Shown: positions 33,973 through 42,922 of the stretch, piece by piece
How the letters are laid out: every line of letters starts with the position of its first letter
How positions within the stretch are numbered: the stretch's first letter is position 1
Origin: Streptomyces sp. CoH27
GTDB lineage: Bacteria; Actinomycetota; Actinomycetes; Streptomycetales; Streptomycetaceae
Length of the DNA: 64,000 bases
Reading direction: 5' to 3'
Assembly: GCF_020181035.1 (NCBI RefSeq)
Contig: NZ_JAIQYY010000008.1
Coordinates: forward strand, 52,791-116,790
Made by a program: the position numbers and the translations under genes
The notes under the pieces: generated by a model
Told to the model about the DNA's origin: nothing
Seen by the model: only the letters and a program-made list of their open reading frames with translations
Database searches by the model: none

Positions 33973-35673
33973 ATGACCGACCGGTGGGCGCTCGCTCCGG
34001 CCGAGGACGGTGGCGTGGACGTCGCCCCCCTCGGCCCGGACGGGCTGCCCGCCGGGCCGGTGCGGCGGGAGAGTGATCTCGCCGGGGCGGTGCGGAGCCG
34101 CCCGGAGGTGACGCGCTGGGTGTGGCGGTCCACCCCCGAGGTCTATCCGCGTCTGCTCGCCACGGGGGTGCGAGTGGACCGGTGCTACGACATCGAGGAC
34201 GCCGAGACACTCCTGCTGGGCCATGAGGGCCGGCACGGCGAGCCGCGTTCGGCCGCCGCCGCCCTGGCCCGCCTCCGGGGCGGCCCCGTACCGCCCGACC
34301 CGCCGCTGCGCGCGGCCGAACCGGGCGCCCAGTCCCCGCTGTTCGAGCCCACGGCCGCCCGGCTGCCCCTGACCGACCTCCTCGCGGTCTACGCCGACCA
34401 GCTGCGGCGCCACGAGCGGGCGGCCCACCCCGACCGGATGCGGCTGCTGACGGCGGCCGAGTCGGCCGGGATGCTGGTGGCGGCCGAGATGAACCACGCG
34501 GGTCTGCCGTGGAGCGCCGAGGTCCACCGCGAGCTGCTGCACGGCCTGCTGGGCGAGCGGTACGCGGGCGGGGGCGAGCCGCGCCGGCTCGCCGAGCTGG
34601 CCGACGAGGTGTCCGCCGCCTTCGGCCGCCGAGTGCGTCCCGACCTGCCCGCTGATGTGATCAAGGCCTTCGCACAGGCCGGGATCAAGGTGCGCTCGAC
34701 CCGCCGCTGGGAGATCCAGTCCGTCGACCACCCGGCCGTCGCACCCCTGCTGGAGTACAAGAGGCTGTACCGCATCTGGGTGGCGCACGGCTGGTCCTGG
34801 CTCCAGGACTGGGTGCGCGACGGCCGCTTCCGCCCCGAGTTCCTCGCCGGCGGCACGGTCACCGGGCGCTGGGTGACCAACGGCGGGGGCGGACTGCAGA
34901 TCCCCAAGGTGATCCGCCGGGCCGTGGTCGCCGACCCCGGCTGGCGGCTGGTGGTGGCCGACGCCGACCAGATGGAGCCGCGCGTGCTCGCCGCCATCTC
35001 CCGCGACCCCGGCCTGATGGAGGTGGCCGGCCGCGAGAGCGACCTCTACCAGTCCGTCTCCGAGCGCGTCTTCTCCGGCGACCGCGACCAGGCCAAGCTC
35101 GCCGTGCTCGGCGCGGTCTACGGCCAGACCTCCGGCGACGGCCTGAAGAACCTCGCCGCGCTGCGCCGCCGCTTCCCGAAGGCCGTCGCCTACGTCGACG
35201 AGGCCGCCCGCGCGGGCGAGGAGGGCCGGCTCGTGCGCACCTGGCTGGGCCGGACCTGCCCGCCGGCCGCCAGGTCCGGGGAGGACGCGGCGGAGGAGGC
35301 GGGCATCCCCCTCGGGGAGGACGACGGCGAGGCGCCGACGGCGGACGGCCAGGGCTGGGTCCCCGGCTACGCCTCCGCCAACTCCCGTGCGCGGGGCCGC
35401 TTCACGCGGAACTTCGTCGTCCAGGGAAGCGCCGCAGACTGGGCCCTGCTGATGCTCGCCGCGCTCCGCAGAGCCTGCGCGGATCTCAAGGCCGAGCTGG
35501 TCTTCTTCCAGCACGACGAGGTGATCGTGCACTGCCCCGCCGAGGAGGCCGACACCGTCGTGCGGGCCATCAGCGCCTCGGCCGACCTCGCCGGACGGCT
35601 GACCTTCGGGGAGACACCGGTGCGGTTCCCGTTCACGACGGCGGTGGTGGAGTGCTATGCCGACGCCAAGTGA
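33973..35673 (+). CDS. bifunctional 3'-5' exonuclease/DNA polymerase (family A-like)
   Basis: An ATG at 33973 gives 566 residues, much shorter than DNA polymerase I. The polymerase motifs are present in divergent form: motif A is ADADQMEPRVLA (the usual D-Y-S-Q-I-E-x-R changed), motif B is RDQAKLAVLGAVYGQT and motif C is FFQHDEVIVHC with the catalytic His-Asp-Glu. The N-terminal 200 residues are a degenerate exonuclease-like region. There is no 5' nuclease domain. Actinobacteria carry this as a second family A enzyme, probably for repair. It ends seven bases from the convergent SARP gene. Confidence 0.85.
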   Translation: MTDRWALAPAEDGGVDVAPLGPDGLPAGPVRRESDLAGAVRSRPEVTRWVWRSTPEVYPRLLATGVRVDRCYDIEDAETLLLGHEGRHGEPRSAAAALARLRGGPVPPDPPLRAAEPGAQSPLFEPTAARLPLTDLLAVYADQLRRHERAAHPDRMRLLTAAESAGMLVAAEMNHAGLPWSAEVHRELLHGLLGERYAGGGEPRRLAELADEVSAAFGRRVRPDLPADVIKAFAQAGIKVRSTRRWEIQSVDHPAVAPLLEYKRLYRIWVAHGWSWLQDWVRDGRFRPEFLAGGTVTGRWVTNGGGGLQIPKVIRRAVVADPGWRLVVADADQMEPRVLAAISRDPGLMEVAGRESDLYQSVSERVFSGDRDQAKLAVLGAVYGQTSGDGLKNLAALRRRFPKAVAYVDEAARAGEEGRLVRTWLGRTCPPAARSGEDAAEEAGIPLGEDDGEAPTADGQGWVPGYASANSRARGRFTRNFVVQGSAADWALLMLAALRRACADLKAELVFFQHDEVIVHCPAEEADTVVRAISASADLAGRLTFGETPVRFPFTTAVVECYADAK

Positions 35674-35680
35674 GCGCGGA

Positions 35681-38600
35681 TCAGGGGCCGGTCGGATGAT
35701 CGGCGAGGAGCGCGCGCAGTTCGCCCAGCACCGTCTGCTCGTCCGTGCCGTCCAGCGCCGCGAGCGCCGCGCGCCAGGTGTCGTACGCCTCCGCCCGCCG
35801 CCCCCGCTCGCGCAGCAGCAGCCCGTGCTGGTGCCGGGCGAGACCGCCGATGTACCGGTCGGCGCGGGCGTCGGCCCGCCGGAGCAGCTCGGCGCACTCC
35901 CCGCCCGCCCGCTCGGTCTCCCCGAGTTGCCGCAGCGCGCGGACCAGCCCGAGCCGGGTCTGCGACTCGCCGTGCCAGTCGCCGGCGCCGCCGAGGATGC
36001 GCAGGCTCTCCTCGAAGTGCTCGGCGGCCGCGGCCGGTTCGCCGAGGGTGAGGTGGGCGTAGCCGATGTTGCAGTGCGCCGAGTGCTGCACGATGACCGC
36101 GCCGATCGCGTCCCCGATGGCCAGCGAGCGCCGGTGCTGCTCGATGGCGGCGCGCGGATCGGTGTGCTCGTAGAGGTTGCCGAGGTGGCTGCGGGTGACG
36201 GCCTCGCCGTAGGGGTCGTTCAGCTGCCGCGAGTACGCGAGGCTCTGCCGCAGGGCCTCCCCGGACTCCGCGAACCGTCCGAGCCCCTCCAGCAGCAGCC
36301 CGCGGTTGTTCAGACAGCGCCGGATCCTGGAGGCCGTGCCGAGCCGCCGCCAGATCGCCAGGGCCTGGTCGGTGAGGGCGAGGGCGTCCTTCTGCCGGCC
36401 GGTCAGAAAGTGCAGCCCGGCGAGGTCGCCCAGCGCGTACGCCTCGGCCGCCGGGTCCCCGAGCCGCCGCGCCGCCCCGAGCCCGGCCCGCCCCAGCACC
36501 TCCATCTCGGCGACGCGGCCGCCGCGCTGGACGTAGGGGAAGAGCAGCCGCACCAGCACCGACAGATGGGCGGCCCGACGCGGGTCGACGGTGTCCGCGT
36601 TCCTTTCCACCAGGGCGACGACGTTCTCCAGCTCCACCTCACCCCAGGCGAAGGCCACCTCGGCGGACTCGAAGGACCCCAGTTCCGCCACGTCGGCCGC
36701 ATGCTCGACCGGCTGCGCCGCGGTCGCCCGCCGCCGGTCCTCCAGATCGAGCCCGGGCTCCACCACCACCTCAAGCATCCGCTCGGCCACAGCGGCATAC
36801 CAGCGCAGGGCGAGGAGATCGGGGTCACCGGCCACGTCGGCGGCAGCCACGGTGGCCCCGGTGCCGCCCCGGCCGACGGCACCCCGCTCCCCGTCCTCCC
36901 CCGGCCCCGAGTCCGCCCGGCCGTCCCGCATGCCGCCCCCGTCACCCCGCCCCAGGTCCGCCAGTTCGCGGGCGAAGTCGCGGACCAGGTCGTGGGGGGT
37001 GTAGCGGCCGTAGGCCGTCTCCTCCAGGAGGGCGACGTCGACCAGGCGGTCGAGGGCGGCCTCGGCGCGGCGTGCGTCGGTGCCGGTGAGCCGGGCGATC
37101 AGGGGGGCGCCGTAGGTCGGCAGATCGAGCGCGCCGATGCGGCGCAGGGCGAGGGCCGCGTCCCGGTCGGCCTCACGCTCCGCGGCGGCGAGCGCGTCGT
37201 GGGCGACGGCCAGGGAGCGCCGGACGCTCAGGTCGTCGTACTCCAGGTGACGCAAGCGGCCGCCGGTCTCGGCGAGTTGGCCCGCCAGTACCTCGGGGGT
37301 GAGGGCACGGCGTGCGGCGAGCCGGGCGGCGACCACACGCAGCGCCAGCGGGAGCCGGCCGGTCAGCTCGACCAGCGCGTGCCCGGCGTCCAGTCCCTCC
37401 CGGCCGCTCACCGCGCGCAGCAGCGCCGCGCTGTCCTCGCCGGTCAGCGGGGTCAGCGGGAAGCGCCGGGCACCGTCGAGGGCGGTCAGCGGCGAGCGGC
37501 TGGTGACGATCACGGCGCAGCCGGGTCCGGCCGGCAGCAGGGGCCGTACCTGGGCCGCGTTCGCCGCGTCGTCCAGCACCAGCAGGATGCGGGCCGGAGC
37601 GAACAGCGAGCGGAGCAACGCCGCCGCGGCATCCGGGTGTTCGGGGACATTCCGGGGCTCGACGCCCAGATCCCGCAGCAGGGCGGCGAGGGCCTGCGTG
37701 GCGGTGAGCGGGGTCATGCCGGGGGTGGCGCCGTGCAGGTTGACGTAGAGCTGACCGTCGGTGAAACGTTCCCTCAACTCATGGGCGACATACAGCGCGA
37801 GCGCGCTCTTGCCGACGCCCGCCATGCCGCTGATCACGGCGATGGCGGGGGCCGGAGCGGGCGGCTCGGTGAGCGCCTGCCGCAGCTCACGGCGCGCGTC
37901 GGCCCGCCCCGTGAAGTGCGCCGGCGGAGCGGGGAGCTGGGCCGGGCGCGGGGGCTTCCGCACGGCCGGCCCGCCCTCCTCCGGCCGCCCGTCCGCGCGC
38001 TCCTCCTCGCCGTCCGACACCGACCCGTCCTGGTCGTACGGCTGCTGACGGGGCGTTTCCCCGGCCTCCGGCTGCCGCTCCGCGCCGCTTTCCCGCAGCA
38101 CCTCGACATGCGCCTCCCGGACCGCCGGACCCGGCTCGATGCCGAGCTCGTCGATCAGGCGGGCGCGCAGGTCGCGGTGGACGGCGAGCGCCTCGGCCTG
38201 GCGGCCGGTGCGGTGCAGGGCCAGCATGAGCTGACGGTGGTACGCCTCGCGCAGCGGATGCTCGGCGACGAGCGCCGCCAGTTCCGGCGCGAGCGCGGCC
38301 AACCGTGCGCCGCCGAGCGCGAGTTCGGCGTCGTAGCGCCACTCCAGCAGAAGCATCCGGGCCTCTTCCAGGCGCTGCACCAGGGCGTAACCGCCGAAGT
38401 CGGCCGGGAGCCCGCTCAGCGGGGTGCCGCGCCAGAGCGCGAGCCCGGCCGTGCACGCCCGTACGACATCCGGCCACTTCCGGCGGGCGTGTGCGGCCCG
38501 CGCCTCGGCGACCAGGGCGTCGAAGACGTGCACGTCCAGCTCTCCGTGATCGACGCGCAGCACATACCCCGGCGGTACGGCCCTGAGCCGCTCGGGGTCG

Positions 38601-38917
38601 TCAAGGAGCCGGCGCAGCCGGGTGACGTGGTTGTGCAGGCTGGCCTGCGCGGAGACGGGCGGTGCCCCGCCCCACAGGGCGTCCTTCAGCGACTCGACCG
38701 ACACGACCCGGCCCGCCTCCAGCAGCAGCGCGGCGAGCAAGGCACGCACTTTGGGGCTGCCGAGGGCGCGGACACCGTCCTCGGGGGTGTCGTCAAAGCT
38801 GCCGGCCAAGGAGCCGGCTGTGGTCTCGATCGAGGGCACGTACGAGATCTCGTACGGCGGTCGGTCGTACAGGACCGGCGGCCCCAGCAGTCCGAACCGC
38901 AGCTCGTACCGCCGCAT
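35681..38917 (-). CDS. AfsR/SARP-type regulator with NB-ARC and TPR domains
   Basis: The protein has 1078 residues. Residues about 30-115 are the SARP winged helix (SPKVRALLAALLLEAGRVVSVESLKDALWG, then LHNHVTRLRRLLDD), followed by the BTAD domain. An NB-ARC ATPase follows with P-loop GMAGVGKSALAL and RILLVLDDAANAAQVRPLLP. The last 350 residues contain TPR repeats (AYALGDLAGLHFLTGRQKDALALTDQALAIWRRLG). SARPs activate secondary-metabolite genes and this is the large AfsR type. It is encoded 2 kb left of the biosynthetic operon and is its best candidate activator. GGAG lies seven bases before the ATG. Confidence 0.9.
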   Translation of the reverse strand: MRRYELRFGLLGPPVLYDRPPYEISYVPSIETTAGSLAGSFDDTPEDGVRALGSPKVRALLAALLLEAGRVVSVESLKDALWGGAPPVSAQASLHNHVTRLRRLLDDPERLRAVPPGYVLRVDHGELDVHVFDALVAEARAAHARRKWPDVVRACTAGLALWRGTPLSGLPADFGGYALVQRLEEARMLLLEWRYDAELALGGARLAALAPELAALVAEHPLREAYHRQLMLALHRTGRQAEALAVHRDLRARLIDELGIEPGPAVREAHVEVLRESGAERQPEAGETPRQQPYDQDGSVSDGEEERADGRPEEGGPAVRKPPRPAQLPAPPAHFTGRADARRELRQALTEPPAPAPAIAVISGMAGVGKSALALYVAHELRERFTDGQLYVNLHGATPGMTPLTATQALAALLRDLGVEPRNVPEHPDAAAALLRSLFAPARILLVLDDAANAAQVRPLLPAGPGCAVIVTSRSPLTALDGARRFPLTPLTGEDSAALLRAVSGREGLDAGHALVELTGRLPLALRVVAARLAARRALTPEVLAGQLAETGGRLRHLEYDDLSVRRSLAVAHDALAAAEREADRDAALALRRIGALDLPTYGAPLIARLTGTDARRAEAALDRLVDVALLEETAYGRYTPHDLVRDFARELADLGRGDGGGMRDGRADSGPGEDGERGAVGRGGTGATVAAADVAGDPDLLALRWYAAVAERMLEVVVEPGLDLEDRRRATAAQPVEHAADVAELGSFESAEVAFAWGEVELENVVALVERNADTVDPRRAAHLSVLVRLLFPYVQRGGRVAEMEVLGRAGLGAARRLGDPAAEAYALGDLAGLHFLTGRQKDALALTDQALAIWRRLGTASRIRRCLNNRGLLLEGLGRFAESGEALRQSLAYSRQLNDPYGEAVTRSHLGNLYEHTDPRAAIEQHRRSLAIGDAIGAVIVQHSAHCNIGYAHLTLGEPAAAAEHFEESLRILGGAGDWHGESQTRLGLVRALRQLGETERAGGECAELLRRADARADRYIGGLARHQHGLLLRERGRRAEAYDTWRAALAALDGTDEQTVLGELRALLADHPTGP

Positions 38918-39310
38918 CACGCCGCTCCACTGCCTTCCTGCGCGGTCGGGTCCGACCGTGCTCCGCCGCGGGCGCTCGCCCGCCGTTCCCTGGCCGAAAT
39001 CCGCCCTGTTCAGGGCGGTTTCCCGCCACCTTCTGCCCTGCGCCCCGGCCCCAGGACCGGCCTGTCCGACGACCGGTGTCCCGTACGCTCGGCAAGTTCC
39101 GGCCAACCGGTGCGCGACCTGCCGACGAACCGTTGGCCACATGTTAGCGGTCCGTTGGTGGGGCCTGATGTGATCATTTCCATCGGATCCGGCCCCACGG
39201 CGCGCGCGTGTATCGCGTAACTCGGGGGAGTGTCGCCGCAGGCTGGATCCGGGGACGCAGGGGCCCCGGTCGGCGGAGGTGAACGACCGGGGTCCCGTCC
39301 CGTCTTCTCG
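38918..39310. other. intergenic region upstream of the SARP gene
   Basis: This stretch holds no convincing gene. It must contain the SARP promoter on the minus strand. A short palindrome TGATGTGATCATTTCCATCGG area (39170-39190) is relatively AT-rich. I see no clear -10/-35 pair. Confidence 0.4.
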
Positions 39311-39354
39311 GCGGATCCCCGACGGACTCCCGCCGTCCCGCCGCTCGGATCCGC
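39311..39354 (-). terminator. possible nested hairpin after the glycosyltransferase gene
   Basis: Outer arms GCGGATCC (39311-39318) and GGATCCGC (39347-39354) enclose an inner GACGG/CCGTC stem. The structure starts 22 bases downstream of the glycosyltransferase stop on the minus strand. Confidence 0.45.
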
Positions 39355-39376
39355 GTCAACCGCCCTTGCGTACCGC

Positions 39377-40279
39377 TCAGATCACGGGCGGGCGCCCGAG
39401 CCGGCTGAGCCGCCACACGGTGCGCCAGCGCATGGGCCGCCGCTCGCCGGCCGGCTCCCGCAGACCCTCCACGAACCCGGCGCACCATGCCTTCAGCCCC
39501 GCGGGAGAGCGGGTGCGGGCGAGGGTGAGCAGCGTCCACACGCCGAGGTGCACCGGGACGAGCGCCAACGGCAGCCGGCGGCGGACCAGCCAGACGCGGT
39601 TGCGGGCGTTGACGCGGTAGTAGATGGCGTGCCGGGCCGGCGAGGTCTTGGGGTGCTGGAGCAGCAGCTCGGGGGCGTAGCGGATCTTCCAGCCGGCGTC
39701 GGCCGCGCGCCAGGCGAGGTCGGTCTCCTCGTGCGCGAAGAAGAACTCGGCGGGCCAGTCCCCGGTCTCGGCCAGCATCGCCATGCTCAGGGCGTGCCCG
39801 CCCCCGAGGAATCCGGTGACGTACCCCCCGCGCAGCGGATCCGACTTGCCCACCCGGGGCACGTGCCGCTGCTGGGTCTCGCCGTGCTCGTCGGCGATAC
39901 GGAACCCGACGATGCCCAGGCGGGGATCGGCGGCGTACAGATCGCGCACGCGGCGCAGCACATCGGCGTCGACGAGCAGCCCGTCGTCGTCCAGCTCCAC
40001 GACGACGTCGACGTCCCCGAACTCGCGCAGCCGGGCCAGGGCCACGTTCCGGCCGCCGGGGCAGCCGAGGTTCTCCTCGACGTCGATCGTGGTGACCTCG
40101 CCGGGCAGGGAGAGCCGGCGGGCGAACTCGGGCAGCCGGCAGCCGTTGCCGACGATCACGATGCGGGCGGGGGCGAGATCCTGCTTGGCCACGGACTCCA
40201 GCAGGGCGTCGACCTCGGCGGGCCGGTTGCCCATGGTCACCACGGCGACGGCGATCCTCGGCTCCACCACGTCCCTCAT
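39377..40279 (-). CDS. family 2 glycosyltransferase
   Basis: The protein has 300 residues from the ATG at 40279; a longer in-frame start reaches 40336. The GT-A fold pattern is clear: IAVAVVTMGNRPAEVDALLESVAKQ, then NLGCPGGRNVAL, the metal-binding ELDDDG, GGGHALSMAM, and the E-E-T-D-L-A-W-R motif typical of rhamnosyl-type GT2 enzymes. The last 80 residues are hydrophobic with basic patches, suggesting membrane association. The sugar and acceptor are unknown. It may be co-transcribed with the small gene upstream. Confidence 0.88.
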   Translation of the reverse strand: MRDVVEPRIAVAVVTMGNRPAEVDALLESVAKQDLAPARIVIVGNGCRLPEFARRLSLPGEVTTIDVEENLGCPGGRNVALARLREFGDVDVVVELDDDGLLVDADVLRRVRDLYAADPRLGIVGFRIADEHGETQQRHVPRVGKSDPLRGGYVTGFLGGGHALSMAMLAETGDWPAEFFFAHEETDLAWRAADAGWKIRYAPELLLQHPKTSPARHAIYYRVNARNRVWLVRRRLPLALVPVHLGVWTLLTLARTRSPAGLKAWCAGFVEGLREPAGERRPMRWRTVWRLSRLGRPPVI

Positions 40280-40345
40280 CCCATCCGGCCGACGGCGTCG
40301 CCGCACCCCGACCGCGCGGCGCCCACCGTTCACCAAGATGTTGCC

Positions 40346-40699
40346 TCAGCTACGGCCGTTGCCCCGACTCGGATCCGCTTTACGGTCTTTTTGCGGCGCT
40401 TTGCCGGCAGCGGACCAACCGCTCGCCCTCGATCCGGCCCGGCCGGCCCGGTCGGCCTCCCCCACCGGACGTCCCGGCGTGCGGCCGTACACCGTCGGAC
40501 GCCCCGGGAACAGCGTAAACTCGGACAGGAACACCGTAAACAGGCGCCACGCGAACCACTCCGCGATCACCGCGTACAGAAACCCGAAGCAAAGAAAAAC
40601 ACGACCGCCGCACACCGGATCGAATGGTTCCGTTTTGACCGGCCTGCGGTGAATGTACACCGTCCCGACCTGCGGGAACGCGATCCGCCCCCGGTACAT
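40346..40699 (-). CDS. small hypothetical membrane protein
   Basis: The ATG at 40699 has AAGGGTGA upstream and gives 117 residues. Third codon positions are mostly G or C, as expected of a real Streptomyces gene. A hydrophobic stretch (VFLCFGFLYAVIAEWFAWRL, about residues 35-55) could be a membrane helix; the C-terminal half is basic and polar. I recognise no family. It precedes the glycosyltransferase gene by 66 bases in the same direction. Confidence 0.45.
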   Translation of the reverse strand: MYRGRIAFPQVGTVYIHRRPVKTEPFDPVCGGRVFLCFGFLYAVIAEWFAWRLFTVFLSEFTLFPGRPTVYGRTPGRPVGEADRAGRAGSRASGWSAAGKAPQKDRKADPSRGNGRS

Positions 40700-41167
40700 G
40701 CGGATCACCCTTGACACTCGAGATACGAACATGAAATAAAGTTCGGGTCCCATGAAACTAAATGGTGGTCCCAGGGATCGAGGACGCACCAACTTTGACT
40801 GGTTCGGGGTGACGGGGGAATGTCACACAGAAGACCAGGGCGCAGCAGGCTGCTCACGCAGTCGGCCGGAAGACCCTGCTCGTAGGCGTCCTTGACGCTG
40901 ATCGTTTCGCATCGCAGCACGTTGTCGCACCGCTGTCCCATCCTGCCCATTCTTCATTAACCCTCATTGACAACGGGCTGTTCACCAGTACCCGCCATGA
41001 CTCGCACGCGCGCCCGGACGACTCGGCGCCATGCGGGACACAACCATGCGGGCGAAATCCTGACCGCCGCGTGTCGCCTTGTGCTGTCCCGCGCCGAAAT
41101 GGCTCGTCAGGTCGCTCATCCGGTGACGGTCCATGCGATTACGTCGTATTTTTTGGAGGTTGTCGAA
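40700..41167. other. regulatory region of the biosynthetic operon, with a possible Cys-rich small ORF
   Basis: This region is visibly less GC-rich than its surroundings (for example 40720-40760 and 40950-40975). On the minus strand an ATG at 40950 opens an 81-residue frame (to 40705) with seven Cys; its first 36 codons have G/C-rich third positions (QRCDNVLRCETISVKDAYE), later codons do not. A TTGACA at 40967-40972 lacks a clear -10. GGAGG at 41155-41159 serves the first operon gene. Confidence 0.4.
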
Positions 41168-42919
41168 TTGACGCTGCGAACGCTTGCGGAACTCTGGGAG
41201 CGAACAGCACGGGAGTTCTCGCGCCACATCGCGATCATCTCCGAGAGCGAATCCCTCTCGTATCAGGAGGTGAACGACCGGGCGAACCGGCTGGCCCGCG
41301 TACTCGTCGCGCGAGGCGCGGGGCCCGAGCGGCTGGTGGGGCTGGCCCTCCCCCGCTCCCCGCAGATGGTGATCGGCGTACTCGCCGCAGCCAAGGCGGG
41401 CGCCGCCTTCCTGCCCGTCGACACCACCTATCCGGCGGAGCGCGTGTCCTTCATCGTCGAGGACGCGGCGCCGGTGCTGCTGTGCACGACGCAGGCCGCG
41501 CAGGCGGGCCTGCCGCCGGAACTCCCGGTCCCGCGGCTGGTACTCGACGCCCCCGAGCACCTCTCGGCGCTGGAGTCGGTGCCGGACACGGACCTGGCCG
41601 ACGACGAGCGAGCGGGCCCGCTGTCCCCGGCGCACCTCGCCTATGTCATCTACACGTCGGGCTCCACCGGCCGCCCCAAGGGCGTCGCCGTCACCCACAC
41701 CGGACTCGCCGGACTGGCCGCCGCCAAGGTCTCGGGGATGCGGGTGACAGCGGACAGCCGCGTACTGCAGTTCGCCTCGCCGAGCTTCGACGCCTTCCTG
41801 ACCGAGCTGCTGTCGGCCTTCACCAGCGGAGCGGCACTGGTCGTGCCGCGGGCCGGGACGCTGGCGGCGGACACCCTCGAAGCGGTCCTGCGCGAGCACC
41901 GGATCAGCCATGTCGTGCTGCCGCCCACCGCCGCCCTGACGATCCTTCCCGAGCGGGTCCCCGACCTGCGCACCCTGGTCGTCGCGGGCGAGGCGTGCCC
42001 GTCGGCCCTCGTCGAGCGCTGGGCACCCCATGTCCTGCTGCTCAACGCGTACGGGCCGACGGAGGGCACCGTCTGCGCCACGATGACCGAGCCGCTCGTC
42101 GCCGGCGACGAGGTGACGATCGGCCGTCCGCTGCCGGGGGTGTCGGTGCACATCCTGGACGACGGACTCCGCCCGGTGCCGCCCGGTGAGACGGGCGAAC
42201 TCTTCATCGCCGGCCCCGGACTCGCCCGCGGCTACCTCGGCCGTCCCGAGACCACCGCGGAGCGTTTCGTGGCCAATCCGTTCGGCACGGCCGGCGAGCG
42301 CATGTTCCGCACCGGTGACCTGGCCTCGTGGCACGCCGACGGCCGGATCCGCTTCCACGGCCGGGCCGACGACCAGGTCAAGCTCCGCGGGTTCCGGATC
42401 GAACTCGGCGAGGTGGAGGCCGTACTCGGCCGGCACCCGAAGGTGGCGCAGGCGGTGGCCGCGCTGCACACCGACCAGGGGACGAGCCCGCAGCTGGTGG
42501 CCTACGTCGTACCGGCCGACGGCACCGCGCCCACGCCCGCCGAACTGCGCGAGCACATGCTGCGCTCCCTGCCCGACTTCATGGTCCCGGCCGTCTACGC
42601 GACGCTCGGCGCCCTGCCGCTCAGCCCCAACGGCAAGGTCGACCGCGCGGCCCTCCCGGCGCCGGGCCTCACCGTGCGGCCCGAGGCACGGCAGCCGAGC
42701 ACACCGGCCGAGAAGGCGCTCTGCGAGATCTTCAGCGAGCTGTTCACGGACGCCGAGATCGGCGTCGAGAGCAGCTTCTTCGAACTCGGCGGCACCAGCA
42801 TCCTCGCCATCGCCTTCATCCAGCGGGCCCAGGAGAGCGGCCTGGAGATATCCCCGCGCGACGTCATCGAGAACCCCACCATCGAAGCCCTCGCCGCGGT
42901 CGCGGCGGCCAAGGAGTGA
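41168..42919 (+). CDS. NRPS adenylation-carrier didomain protein (NovH-like)
   Basis: A TTG at 41168 with GGAGG eight bases upstream gives 583 residues. The adenylation motifs are complete: A3 YTSGSTGRPKG (162-172), A5 NAYGPTEG, A7 FRTGDLASW, A8 GRADDQVKLRGFRIELGE and A10 PNGKVDR. A carrier domain follows with LGGTS (phosphopantetheine Ser544). There is no condensation or thioesterase domain. Aligned by eye to GrsA, the pocket reads D-A-T-V-V-A-A-V-C-K, close to Phe/Tyr codes. The predicted role is to load an aromatic amino acid for P450 beta-hydroxylation, as NovH and NikP1 do. An MbtH gene follows. Confidence 0.9.
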   Translation: MTLRTLAELWERTAREFSRHIAIISESESLSYQEVNDRANRLARVLVARGAGPERLVGLALPRSPQMVIGVLAAAKAGAAFLPVDTTYPAERVSFIVEDAAPVLLCTTQAAQAGLPPELPVPRLVLDAPEHLSALESVPDTDLADDERAGPLSPAHLAYVIYTSGSTGRPKGVAVTHTGLAGLAAAKVSGMRVTADSRVLQFASPSFDAFLTELLSAFTSGAALVVPRAGTLAADTLEAVLREHRISHVVLPPTAALTILPERVPDLRTLVVAGEACPSALVERWAPHVLLLNAYGPTEGTVCATMTEPLVAGDEVTIGRPLPGVSVHILDDGLRPVPPGETGELFIAGPGLARGYLGRPETTAERFVANPFGTAGERMFRTGDLASWHADGRIRFHGRADDQVKLRGFRIELGEVEAVLGRHPKVAQAVAALHTDQGTSPQLVAYVVPADGTAPTPAELREHMLRSLPDFMVPAVYATLGALPLSPNGKVDRAALPAPGLTVRPEARQPSTPAEKALCEIFSELFTDAEIGVESSFFELGGTSILAIAFIQRAQESGLEISPRDVIENPTIEALAAVAAAKE

Positions 42920-42922
42920 CGG

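Noticed and set aside
35657..39220. An 1187-codon plus-strand frame opposite the SARP gene
   Set aside because: It is a long antisense artefact of high GC; the minus strand encodes a recognisable SARP-NB-ARC-TPR protein.
40967..41167. N-terminal extension of the adenylation protein to 40967
   Set aside because: The extension is not domain-like and lies in the low-GC leader; the TTG at 41168 has a full GGAGG at the right distance.
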